Source: CBDVBE01 sp964543525
Lineage (GTDB): Bacteria > Fibrobacterota > Chitinivibrionia > Chitinivibrionales > JANQEN01
Assembly: GCA_964543525.1 (NCBI GenBank)
Contig: CAZIYW010000002.1
Span: 1 to 64,000 of the forward strand
DNA length: 64,000 bases
Direction: 5' to 3'
Under the pieces are notes generated by a model. It made no database searches and was not told where the DNA came from. It saw only the letters and a list, made by a program, of their open reading frames with translations. The position numbers were made by a program, and so were the translations under genes. Shown here piece by piece: positions 9,443-17,410 of the stretch; the stretch's first letter is position 1, and each line of letters begins with the position of its first letter.

Positions 9443-9727
9443 ATGAACGTAAAACCTTTGGCAGACAGAGTAATTGTGAGGCCGTTGGATGCTGAAGAGA
9501 AGACAGCGGGAGGCATTATTATTCCAGATAATGCAAAAGAAAAACCTCAAAAGGGCGAAATTGTTGCCGTCGGTGAGGGAAAGATTTCCGACAGTGGGCA
9601 GAAAATAGATATGTCACTGAAAACGGGCGATAAAGTCCTTTATGGTAAATACTCCGGTACTGAAGTAAGTATTGAAGGAGAAGATTACCTTATTATGAGA
9701 GAAAGTGATGTGTTGGCTATTATATAA
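9443..9727 (+). CDS. groES: Co-chaperonin GroES
   Basis: 94 residues, normal for the family. It forms the seven-membered lid of the GroEL folding chamber. The N-terminal start NVKPLADRVIV and the mobile-loop region (EEKTAGGIIIPDNAKEKP, about 18-35) are typical, as is the end EDYLIMRESDVLAII. ATG 9443 follows a near-perfect ribosome site AAAGGAGG. First gene of the CIRCE-controlled cluster, 91 bases before groEL. Confidence 0.98.
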   Translation: MNVKPLADRVIVRPLDAEEKTAGGIIIPDNAKEKPQKGEIVAVGEGKISDSGQKIDMSLKTGDKVLYGKYSGTEVSIEGEDYLIMRESDVLAII

Positions 9728-9818
9728 ATGGTGCAGCCGTTACTGTGTATTAACAATTGAGGTGGTAGTTGAGAAAAAACAGAGAATTATTTAAACAAAT
9801 TAGGAAGGAGATAGTACT

Positions 9819-11471
9819 ATGGCAGGTAAGCAATTAGCATTTGAAACTAATGCAAGAGAGAAACTTCTGAAAGGAGTTGATATTCTTGCCAATGCTGTAA
9901 AAGTCACTCTCGGACCGAAAGGCCGTAATGTCGTGCTTGATAAGAGCTTCGGTTCACCAACCGTCACTAAAGATGGTGTAACTGTGGCAAAGGAGATTGA
10001 ACTTGAGGACAAATTTGAGAACATGGGTGCACAGATGTTGAAGGAAGTGGCATCAAAGACCTCTGATGTCGCCGGTGACGGTACCACCACGGCAACGGTA
10101 CTTGCACAGTGTATTGCGCGTGTTGGTATAAAGAATGTGACTGCCGGTGCGAATCCGATGGCCTTGAAGCGTGGAATAGACAAGGCAGTAAAGGCTGTTA
10201 TTGCACAGTTAACTAAAGATTCAAAGAGTGTTTCTGGTAGCAAAAAAGAAATTGCACAAGTTGGCGCTATTTCTGCAAATAATGATTCTGAAATTGGTGA
10301 CCTTATTGCTGATGCTATGGATAAAGTCGGCAAAGATGGTGTTATTACTGTTGAAGAAGCAAAAGGTATTGAAACATATCTTGATATCGTTGAAGGAATG
10401 CAGTTTGATCGCGGTTACCTCTCACCTTATTTTGTTACCAATGCCGAATCTATGGAAACGGTGCTTGATGAACCGATGATTCTTATCCATGATAAAAAAA
10501 TCAGTGCAATGAAGGACCTGCTTCCGCTGCTGGAGAAGGTTGCACAGATGGGCAAAGCCTTTCTTATTATTGCTGAGGATGTTGAAGGTGAAGCGCTGGC
10601 AACACTGGTGGTCAACAAACTTCGTGGTACGCTCAAGGTCGCGGCAGTGAAAGCTCCGGGTTTCGGTGACCGTAGAAAAGCCATGCTTGAGGATATTGCG
10701 ACTCTTACCGGCGGTATTGTTATATCTGAAGATGCCGGTTTTAAACTGGAGAATACCACAGTTGATTCGCTTGGTAAAGCAAAACGGGTTACCATCGATA
10801 AAGAAAATACCACCATTATCGAAGGCAGCGGTAAAACAGAGGATATCAAGGGACGTATCAATCAGATTCGCAAGCAGATTGAAGATACCACTTCAGACTA
10901 TGACAGGGAAAAACTGCAGGAGCGTCTGGCAAAGCTGGCAGGTGGCGTTGCAGTAATTAATATCGGCGCAGCCACCGAGACGGAGATGAAAGAAAAAAAG
11001 GCTCGTGTTGAAGATGCGCTTCATGCTACCCGTGCTGCTGTTGAAGAAGGTATTGTAGCCGGCGGTGGTGTTGCATTTCTCCGTGCGTCATCAGCATTGG
11101 ATAATCTGAAACTTGAGGGAGATGAACAGATAGGGCTTGATATCATTCGCAAGGCTATCGAAGAGCCGCTTCGCATGATTGTCGCGAATGCAGGTTGTGA
11201 AGCGTCAGTAATCCTGAATGAAGTTAAAAATCAGAAAGGTGCCTACGGATATAATGCCTATACCGATAAGTTCGAAGACCTGGAGAAAGCCGGTGTCATC
11301 GATCCTACCAAGGTTACCCGCACGGCGTTGGAGAATGCTGCAAGTATCGCAGGGCTGGTTTTGACAACGGAATGTATTGTTTCGGAGAAGCCGGTTGAAG
11401 AGAAGGAAGGTGCCGGTGCAGGCGCTGGTATGCCTCCAGGTGGTATGGGTGGAATGGGTGGAATGATGTAA
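9819..11471 (+). CDS. groEL: Chaperonin GroEL
   Basis: 550 residues, full length. ATP-driven 14-mer folding chamber. Visible hallmarks are KVTLGPKGRNVVLDKS (about 28-43), the nucleotide-binding DGTTTATVLA (about 87-96), the GDRRKAML segment, the AAVEEGIVAGGG motif near 405-416 and a flexible Gly/Met-rich tail (GGMGGMGGMM). The ribosome site is AAGGAG, 9 bases before ATG 9819. Co-transcribed with groES under HrcA/CIRCE control; a strong hairpin follows it before hrcA. Confidence 0.98.
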   Translation: MAGKQLAFETNAREKLLKGVDILANAVKVTLGPKGRNVVLDKSFGSPTVTKDGVTVAKEIELEDKFENMGAQMLKEVASKTSDVAGDGTTTATVLAQCIARVGIKNVTAGANPMALKRGIDKAVKAVIAQLTKDSKSVSGSKKEIAQVGAISANNDSEIGDLIADAMDKVGKDGVITVEEAKGIETYLDIVEGMQFDRGYLSPYFVTNAESMETVLDEPMILIHDKKISAMKDLLPLLEKVAQMGKAFLIIAEDVEGEALATLVVNKLRGTLKVAAVKAPGFGDRRKAMLEDIATLTGGIVISEDAGFKLENTTVDSLGKAKRVTIDKENTTIIEGSGKTEDIKGRINQIRKQIEDTTSDYDREKLQERLAKLAGGVAVINIGAATETEMKEKKARVEDALHATRAAVEEGIVAGGGVAFLRASSALDNLKLEGDEQIGLDIIRKAIEEPLRMIVANAGCEASVILNEVKNQKGAYGYNAYTDKFEDLEKAGVIDPTKVTRTALENAASIAGLVLTTECIVSEKPVEEKEGAGAGAGMPPGGMGGMGGMM

Positions 11472-11511
11472 TTTGTTCCATGGTACCATATAACAATTAA
11501 CCTTTTGTCTG

Positions 11512-11550
11512 ATGCCATGGAAGCATGCCTTCCATGGCATTATTTGTCAT
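11512..11550 (+). terminator. Hairpin between groEL and hrcA (terminator or mRNA-processing/attenuation site)
   Basis: A perfect 12-base-pair stem (11512-11523 with 11529-11540) around a 5-base loop, starting ATGCCATGGAAG. The tail TATTTGTCATT has Ts but no clean U-run, so it is either a leaky terminator or a stability/processing hairpin. It ends just before hrcA and could make groEL mRNA more abundant than the downstream genes. Confidence 0.6.
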
Positions 11551-11556
11551 TGATAT

Positions 11557-12591
11557 ATGGGAGAAGTACGGTTGTCAGAACGGGAAACGCGCGTTCTTGA
11601 GGCGATTGTAAGGAACTATGTCCTGACCGCCACGCCAACAGGATCACGCTGTATTTCCAAAATGAAAGATTTTAATCTCTCTCCGGCAACTATTCGTAAT
11701 GTGATGGGAGACCTGGAGGAGAAGGGATTTATTACTCATCCGCATACTTCCGCCGGACGGGTTCCGACAGATGAAGGATACCGGTACTATGTGGACCAGT
11801 TAGTTAAATCCGCCGCGCTGCCAAAGAAAGTAAAGAATCAGATAAAGCAGGAAATTACACACATAGAGCCGTACGACCTCCATATGCTGATGGAGGCGAC
11901 ATCAAAGGCCCTGAGTAAAGCCACCAACCAACTGGGAGTCATACTTTCACCCAGGCTCAGGGCAGGTATATTTCGGCATCTGCACATTTATCAGATTAAT
12001 ACGCAGCGGTATCTGATGAATGTGACCATTGACTCTGGTTTCGTAAAATCCATAGTCGTTGAGCTGACAACAGAAATTGATCAGGATAAAATTGAGGCAG
12101 CGTGCCGCATTATTAATGAGCGGTATAATGGTTTGGCGCTCAAGGAACTCTTTCTTTGTAATGAAGAGATTTTTTCTGATGTTGATACTTTTGAAATGGG
12201 CGTAATTAAGCTGTTTATACCGTCAATTCAAAGATTACTGGGCAACGGTGATGGTGATGAATTATTTACTGATGGAAAGACTAATATACTGTTGAAACCT
12301 GAGTTTTTTAATAAAAACCAGGTAAGTTCAATCATTGAAGTGTTGGAGGAAAAACGGCTACTTATGCACCTCTTTGGTGAAAGTAATGAGAGTGCCAATA
12401 GTGTACTTGTCTCTATCGGAGGAGAAATTGAAAAAGGCGTATTCAGTTCATTCAGTGTGGTAAAAACGACGTATCAGATTGGAAGCATGCGGGGTTCTCT
12501 CGGCGTTATCGGGCCGAAAAGAATGCCCTACCCGTTTCTCATTTCCGCCGTTGATTATACTTCCAAAGTACTGGGTGAGCTGTATACCTGA
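11557..12591 (+). CDS. hrcA: Heat-inducible transcription repressor HrcA
   Basis: Repressor of the CIRCE regulon; its activity depends on GroEL, which closes a feedback loop. 344 residues with the N-terminal winged helix (ERETRVLEAIVRNYV, then PTGSR and LSPATIRNVMGDLEEKGFITHPHTSAGRVPTDEGYRYYVD) and a C-terminal GAF-like domain. The end region IGPKRMPYPFLISAVDY is typical. ATG 11557 lies right behind a hairpin with no ribosome site, whereas GGGAGAAG inside the first codons is correctly spaced for a TTG at 11572 that would give the usual short N-terminus (SERE), so 11572 may be the true start. Position after groEL rather than heading a grpE operon is less common. Confidence 0.95.
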   Translation: MGEVRLSERETRVLEAIVRNYVLTATPTGSRCISKMKDFNLSPATIRNVMGDLEEKGFITHPHTSAGRVPTDEGYRYYVDQLVKSAALPKKVKNQIKQEITHIEPYDLHMLMEATSKALSKATNQLGVILSPRLRAGIFRHLHIYQINTQRYLMNVTIDSGFVKSIVVELTTEIDQDKIEAACRIINERYNGLALKELFLCNEEIFSDVDTFEMGVIKLFIPSIQRLLGNGDGDELFTDGKTNILLKPEFFNKNQVSSIIEVLEEKRLLMHLFGESNESANSVLVSIGGEIEKGVFSSFSVVKTTYQIGSMRGSLGVIGPKRMPYPFLISAVDYTSKVLGELYT

Positions 12592-12795
12592 TGATCCCTG
12601 TTGTCGGATAGGGGAACGTCGTATGGTCCTAGATACCAGAAAGCAGACATCAGGGAAAACAGGGAATATAGACAAGAATGATGGTAAAATGTAAAGTAAA
12701 ATGACGATTATAAATGTCGGTAAAGTGATGTATCCGGGATATTAGCAATTGTAATAATAAATCCATATTACCACAGATAGCGGTAGAGGTTGACT

Positions 12796-13482
12796 ATGGC
12801 GAAGAAGAAAAAAGAGACTGCTGAAAAACAGCAGAGTGAGGTAACCAGGGCACGGATCGAGGAAGATAAGCCAACATCTGAAACTGCACCTTCTGAAAAA
12901 AAAGAGCGGGAGGAGGAGCCGGAGACTGAAACGGAGCAGGAAGAAAAGGAAGGGGATCGGGAACCTGTCGTCACTCTTGAAAATGAACTCAATGAGCAGA
13001 AGGATAAATATTTGCGTTTAATGGCGGAGTTTGACAATTATAAACGTCGAACGAGTAGAGAATATGAGCGTCTGGTGGAATCGGCAAATGAACGTCTAAT
13101 ACTGGATATCATTGAGGTGCGGGAAAACCTGGAGCGTGCATTGTCCATGGCTGATGAAAAACATGATTTTACCAGTTTCCTCGAGGGTATGAAACTGATT
13201 TTCAATAAACTTGACGCCATTCTCGGTAAAAATGGATTATCGGTATTTACTGAAGTTGGTGATGTATTTGATCCGGCGATTCATGATGCAATGATGAAGA
13301 CGCCGCATGATAAAATCCCGGAGGACCATATCATACAAATATATGAAAAAGGGTACAAGTTAAAGGAACGGGTCATTAAGCATGCAAAAGTTATTGTATC
13401 GGCAGGTGCTTCCGGCGACACTGAAGAAGGTAAACATGATGAGAATAACAAGGAGTCTGAAGTACCCGTTTCAGAAGATTAG
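12796..13482 (+). CDS. grpE: Nucleotide exchange factor GrpE
   Basis: 228 residues. Releases ADP from DnaK in the folding cycle. A long charged, disordered N-terminus rich in Lys/Glu (1-55) is followed by the coiled coil (NELNEQKDKYLRLMAEFDNYKRRTSREYE) and the C-terminal beta domain with VFDPAIHDAMM and GYKLKERVIKHAKVIVS. ATG 12796 is preferred over a TTG two codons upstream because GAGG sits at the right distance. It follows hrcA after a 204-base gap without an evident promoter and precedes dnaK by 50 bases. Confidence 0.96.
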   Translation: MAKKKKETAEKQQSEVTRARIEEDKPTSETAPSEKKEREEEPETETEQEEKEGDREPVVTLENELNEQKDKYLRLMAEFDNYKRRTSREYERLVESANERLILDIIEVRENLERALSMADEKHDFTSFLEGMKLIFNKLDAILGKNGLSVFTEVGDVFDPAIHDAMMKTPHDKIPEDHIIQIYEKGYKLKERVIKHAKVIVSAGASGDTEEGKHDENNKESEVPVSED

Positions 13483-13532
13483 GAAAATGATGGAAATAAA
13501 TATATACTTAAATAACGGAAAAGGAGGATTGT

Positions 13533-15512
13533 ATGGGGAAGATAATCGGCATTGATCTCGGCACGACGAATTCATGTGTTTCTGTAATGGAAGGTGGAAA
13601 GCCTGTTGTCATTCCGAATCCTGAAGGTGGACGCACGACTCCGTCAATGGTGGCATTTTCAAAAACCGGTGAACGGCTTGTGGGGGCTATCGCAAAACGT
13701 CAGGCGGTAACCAATCCTGATGATACCGTGTACTCCATTAAACGGTTTATGGGACGTCGGCATAATGAGGTGGAGTCGGAAGAAAAAATAGTTCCCTATA
13801 AGATTGTCGGCGGATCTTCAGATCTGGTAAAGGTGCATGTTAATAATAAAGATTATACGCCACCTGAAATCTCAGCTATGATCCTCCAGTATCTGAAAAA
13901 GGCTGCTGAGGATTACCTTGGCCAGGAAGTAAAAGAAGCGGTCGTTACGGTACCTGCATATTTCAATGATTCACAGCGTCAAGCTACCAAGGATGCGGGT
14001 AAAATTGCCGGGCTTGACGTTAAGAGAATAGTCAATGAGCCTACCGCGGCTTCCCTGGCTTATGGACTTGATAAAAAAAACAGTGAAACAATAGCGGTGT
14101 TCGATCTCGGCGGCGGGACTTTCGATATTTCAATCCTCGAGATAGGTGATGGTGTTTTTGAAGTGAAATCAACCAACGGTGATACCCATCTCGGCGGAGA
14201 TGACTTTGATCAGGTGCTTATCGATTATATCGCCGATGAGTTTAAGAAAGATAACGGTGTTGACCTGCGTCAGGACCGTATGGCGCTGCAGCGTCTCAAA
14301 GAAGCGGCTGAGAAGGCAAAGTGTGAATTGTCAACCGCTATGCAGACGAATGTTAATCTGCCCTTTATCACCGCTGACGCAAGCGGCCCTAAACATCTTG
14401 ATGTCAGCATTACGCGGGCCAAGTTTGAATCACTTGTTGAACATCTGATTGACCGTTCAATGGGGCCGTGTGAAAAAGCGTTGGCCGATGCCAAAATTGC
14501 GACTTCTGATATAAAGGAGGTGATTCTGGTCGGCGGTTCAACCCGTATCCCCGCAGTCCAGAAAAGGGTGCAGGAATTCTTCGGCCGCGAGCCGAATAAA
14601 GGGGTCAATCCCGATGAAGTAGTGGCGGTCGGTGCCGCTATTCAGGGCGCAATACTCGGTGGTGATGAGTCGGTAAAGGATGTCCTTCTGCTCGATGTGA
14701 CACCCTTATCTCTCGGGATCGAAACCCTCGGCGGTGTTATGACAAAGCTTATAGAGCGTAACACCACTATTCCGACAAAAAAAAGTCAGGTCTTTTCAAC
14801 CGCAGCGGATAATCAGCCTGCAGTATCAATCATGGTATACCAGGGTGAGCGCGAGATGGCGTCACACAACAGGCTGCTCGGCAAGTTTGACCTGGTCGGT
14901 ATCCCACCGGCGCCGCGCGGGGTTCCACAGATCGAAGTTACCTTTGACATCGATAACAACGGCATCCTTAATGTGAGCGCAAAAGATCTAGGTACCGGCA
15001 AGGAGCAGCAGATAAAAATCGAATCATCCAGCGGATTGTCTGAGAGTGAAGTTGAGCGAATGGTTAAAGATGCGGAAGCACACGCTGAGCAGGATAAAAA
15101 GGAGCGTGAAAAGGTTGACGTGAAAAACAGCGCTGATCAGATGATATTCCAGACGGAGAAAACACTGAAAGAACTTGGTGATAAAATTTCCGCTGAAGAT
15201 AAGGGCAAGATTCAGACTGCACTCAATGACCTTAAGGACAAAGCAAAGATTGACGATATCGAAGCCATAAAGGCAAGTATGGAAGCGCTCAACCAGGCTT
15301 CGCACAAGATGGCTGAGGAGATGTACAAACAGCAGGCTGCTGCGGGAGCTGCCCAGGGAGGACCGCAGGGCGGGCCTGGTGCCGGAACCGGTCAACAGCA
15401 AGCCGGTGAAGAAGCACAGCCAGCAGGTCCTGATACCGGCGGAGATAAAAAAGATGGAAAAAAAGACGGTCCCATTGATGCGGATTTTGAAGTAGTAGAT
15501 GATGACAAATAG
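13533..15512 (+). CDS. dnaK: Molecular chaperone DnaK (Hsp70)
   Basis: 659 residues, slightly longer than E. coli DnaK because of a Gly/Gln-rich C-terminal region. The N-terminal ATPase starts IGIDLGTTNSCVSV, with the VPAYFNDSQRQATKDA and DLGGGTFDIS phosphate-binding motifs. The interdomain linker is VKDVLLLDVTPLSLGIETLGG; then come the substrate-binding domain and the helical lid. The extreme C-terminus is acidic (DADFEVVDDDK type), as expected for co-chaperone docking. Strong ribosome site AAGGAGG before ATG 13533. Works with the flanking grpE and dnaJ products. Confidence 0.98.
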   Translation: MGKIIGIDLGTTNSCVSVMEGGKPVVIPNPEGGRTTPSMVAFSKTGERLVGAIAKRQAVTNPDDTVYSIKRFMGRRHNEVESEEKIVPYKIVGGSSDLVKVHVNNKDYTPPEISAMILQYLKKAAEDYLGQEVKEAVVTVPAYFNDSQRQATKDAGKIAGLDVKRIVNEPTAASLAYGLDKKNSETIAVFDLGGGTFDISILEIGDGVFEVKSTNGDTHLGGDDFDQVLIDYIADEFKKDNGVDLRQDRMALQRLKEAAEKAKCELSTAMQTNVNLPFITADASGPKHLDVSITRAKFESLVEHLIDRSMGPCEKALADAKIATSDIKEVILVGGSTRIPAVQKRVQEFFGREPNKGVNPDEVVAVGAAIQGAILGGDESVKDVLLLDVTPLSLGIETLGGVMTKLIERNTTIPTKKSQVFSTAADNQPAVSIMVYQGEREMASHNRLLGKFDLVGIPPAPRGVPQIEVTFDIDNNGILNVSAKDLGTGKEQQIKIESSSGLSESEVERMVKDAEAHAEQDKKEREKVDVKNSADQMIFQTEKTLKELGDKISAEDKGKIQTALNDLKDKAKIDDIEAIKASMEALNQASHKMAEEMYKQQAAAGAAQGGPQGGPGAGTGQQQAGEEAQPAGPDTGGDKKDGKKDGPIDADFEVVDDDK

Positions 15513-15529
15513 ATAAAGAATTGTAGAAT

Positions 15530-16687
15530 ATGGCTAAAAGAGATTATTACGAAATTTTGGGTGTCACAAAGGGTGCCGGCAATGATGAGATAAAAAAGGC
15601 GTATCGAAAGCTTGCAGTAAAGTATCATCCGGATAAGAATCCCGGGAACAGGGAGGCTGAAGAGAAATTCAGGGAAGCCACTGAAGCGTATGAAATATTA
15701 AAGGATTCCGAGAAACGCGCCAAGTATGATCAGTTTGGCCATGCGGCTTTTGAAGGTGCTGCGGGCGGCGGATTCAGCGGCTTTGGCGGTGGTTTTGGCG
15801 GCTTTGATCTTTCTGATGCTCTGCGGGCTTTTATGAATGATTTCGGTGGTGATTCGCTGTTTGGTGATCTCTTCGGCTTCGGCGGCACCGGCCGACGGGG
15901 GCGGAGAAGAAGCGGTGGTATGCGCGGCAATGACCTGCAAGTACGGTTAAAATTGTCACTGAAGGAAATTTGTAACGGGGTAAAGAAGAAGATAAAAGTG
16001 CGCCATAAAAGTGTCTGTGACGAATGCAGTGGTACCGGCTCCCGAACAGGCAAAAAGGTTGACTGTATTCAGTGCGGCGGTTCCGGCCGGATTCGTCATG
16101 TACAAAATTCCCTGTTCGGTCAGATCGTACAGGAAACGGCGTGTCCGGCCTGCCACGGACAGGGAACTGTCGTGAAAGAACCCTGCAGTAAATGTGGCGG
16201 CAGCGGCAGGAAAACCGGCGAAACTACTGTTGTCGTTGATGTCCCTCCCGGCGTGGCCGAGGGTAACTATATCAGTGTTCCCGGTAAAGGAGATGCCGGT
16301 TTGTATGGCGGACCTCCCGGTGATCTCATCGTTCTTATCACGGAAGAAAAGGATGACTTCTTTGAACGACACGGTATTGATGTATTCTGTACGGTTGAAA
16401 TCAGCTTTGCCGAAGCTGCTCTTGGAACGGCAAAGACAATACCAGCTATTGAAGGTAAAGTCAGTCTTAAAATACCGGCAGGTACACAATCCGAAAAAAT
16501 ATTCAGGTTACGGGGAAAGGGATTACCGGTACTCAATGGACACCAGCGAGGCGATCAGCTGGTGAAAATTCATGTGAATACACCGGAAAAGTTAAATAGA
16601 GAGCAGCGTGAACTTTTTGAGAAATTGTCGACATTGGAGAAAAAACCAAAAAACGTATTTGAGCGGGCAAAAGAAATTTTTCAGTAG
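15530..16687 (+). CDS. dnaJ: Co-chaperone DnaJ (Hsp40, type I)
   Basis: 385 residues, normal length. The J domain (1-70) has the invariant HPD in YHPDKNPGN that triggers DnaK ATPase, followed by a Gly/Phe-rich linker (75-125). Four zinc-binding CxxCxGxG repeats follow (CDECSGTG, CIQCGGSG, CPACHGQG, CSKCGGSG; about 165-230), then the C-terminal substrate-binding beta domains. It begins 17 bases after dnaK and closes the chaperone cluster. It converges with the next gene with five bases between the coding ends. Confidence 0.98.
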   Translation: MAKRDYYEILGVTKGAGNDEIKKAYRKLAVKYHPDKNPGNREAEEKFREATEAYEILKDSEKRAKYDQFGHAAFEGAAGGGFSGFGGGFGGFDLSDALRAFMNDFGGDSLFGDLFGFGGTGRRGRRRSGGMRGNDLQVRLKLSLKEICNGVKKKIKVRHKSVCDECSGTGSRTGKKVDCIQCGGSGRIRHVQNSLFGQIVQETACPACHGQGTVVKEPCSKCGGSGRKTGETTVVVDVPPGVAEGNYISVPGKGDAGLYGGPPGDLIVLITEEKDDFFERHGIDVFCTVEISFAEAALGTAKTIPAIEGKVSLKIPAGTQSEKIFRLRGKGLPVLNGHQRGDQLVKIHVNTPEKLNREQRELFEKLSTLEKKPKNVFERAKEIFQ

Positions 16688-16692
16688 AACGG

Positions 16693-17262
16693 TTAATCTT
16701 TATAATCTATTTTGTCAAGTATCGATCTGATCCGTGCCAGCTCCTGGGTAACCACCTGCGATTTGTACACCCGATCAGTTCGAATATTCTCCAGCGCCGT
16801 ATCAATATCCCTGAAAATGTGCCGGTACGTATCCGCCAGTGCATTACATTGAATGGTAAGATCCTTCATCTCCTTTATCTCCCTGAAACCGAGTTCTGTT
16901 TTTAAGCGACCCTTTTTTAACTGCATTGCCCATTTTTCAAGTTTATAGACAGGAACGGCAGCTTTACGTGAGGAGAACATGCCGACGCCAACGGCGATAA
17001 TAAGACTGACTATCTGTGCAGTAATAAGAGCTGGAAGAATAATACCGAGGATACTGGTTAATTCCAGATCCTGCATAATGTCGTTGCTCATATAGTAAAA
17101 ATTGCCATCCTGTGATTTTGCATTATACAGTAATGAAAGAATGAGTGTGGTCATACAGGAAGTAAGAAAAATGATAAAGAGTATGCGGGTAATAATTTTG
17201 AACTGCAGTGTTTTTTTAAGAAAGAAATTCTTAAACGGGTGCCTCTGTACTTTGGTTGTCAT
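16693..17262 (-). CDS. Two-TM membrane protein with HAMP-like segment
   Basis: 189 residues of unknown function. A basic N-terminus precedes TM1 (about 24-46); a short periplasmic loop (about 47-70) leads to TM2 (about 71-96). A cytoplasmic tail then reads like a HAMP linker plus coiled coil (VYKLEKWAMQLKKGRLKTELGFREIKEMKDL). This is the front half of a chemoreceptor or sensor kinase without any output domain. Such small HAMP proteins occur in several Gram-negative groups, but I know no function. Start ATG 17262 has AAAAGG seven bases upstream. Confidence 0.75.
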   Translation of the reverse strand: MTTKVQRHPFKNFFLKKTLQFKIITRILFIIFLTSCMTTLILSLLYNAKSQDGNFYYMSNDIMQDLELTSILGIILPALITAQIVSLIIAVGVGMFSSRKAAVPVYKLEKWAMQLKKGRLKTELGFREIKEMKDLTIQCNALADTYRHIFRDIDTALENIRTDRVYKSQVVTQELARIRSILDKIDYKD

Positions 17263-17410
17263 AGTATGCCTTTTAAAAGGAAAAGTGGTAACCGCTGAAT
17301 TGCCTATATGTGTATTGTAACATAAATAAAATAAAATGATTCGGACAATTAATAAAAAGAATTTTAAAAGGTCTCTCTGTATTTGGGCGGAGAAAAATTA
17401 TTTTAAATAA

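Noticed and set aside
9800..10333. 177-codon open frame antisense to groEL start
   Set aside because: Lies wholly opposite a highly conserved gene, is low-complexity in Ser/Ala/Thr/Phe and has no ribosome site; a codon-bias shadow.
12592..12795. Small ORF or separate promoter between hrcA and grpE
   Set aside because: Only a 23-codon frame without a ribosome site and no -10/-35 pair or CIRCE could be found.
15956..16489. 177-codon open frame antisense to dnaJ
   Set aside because: Mirrors the zinc-finger codons of dnaJ; no independent support.
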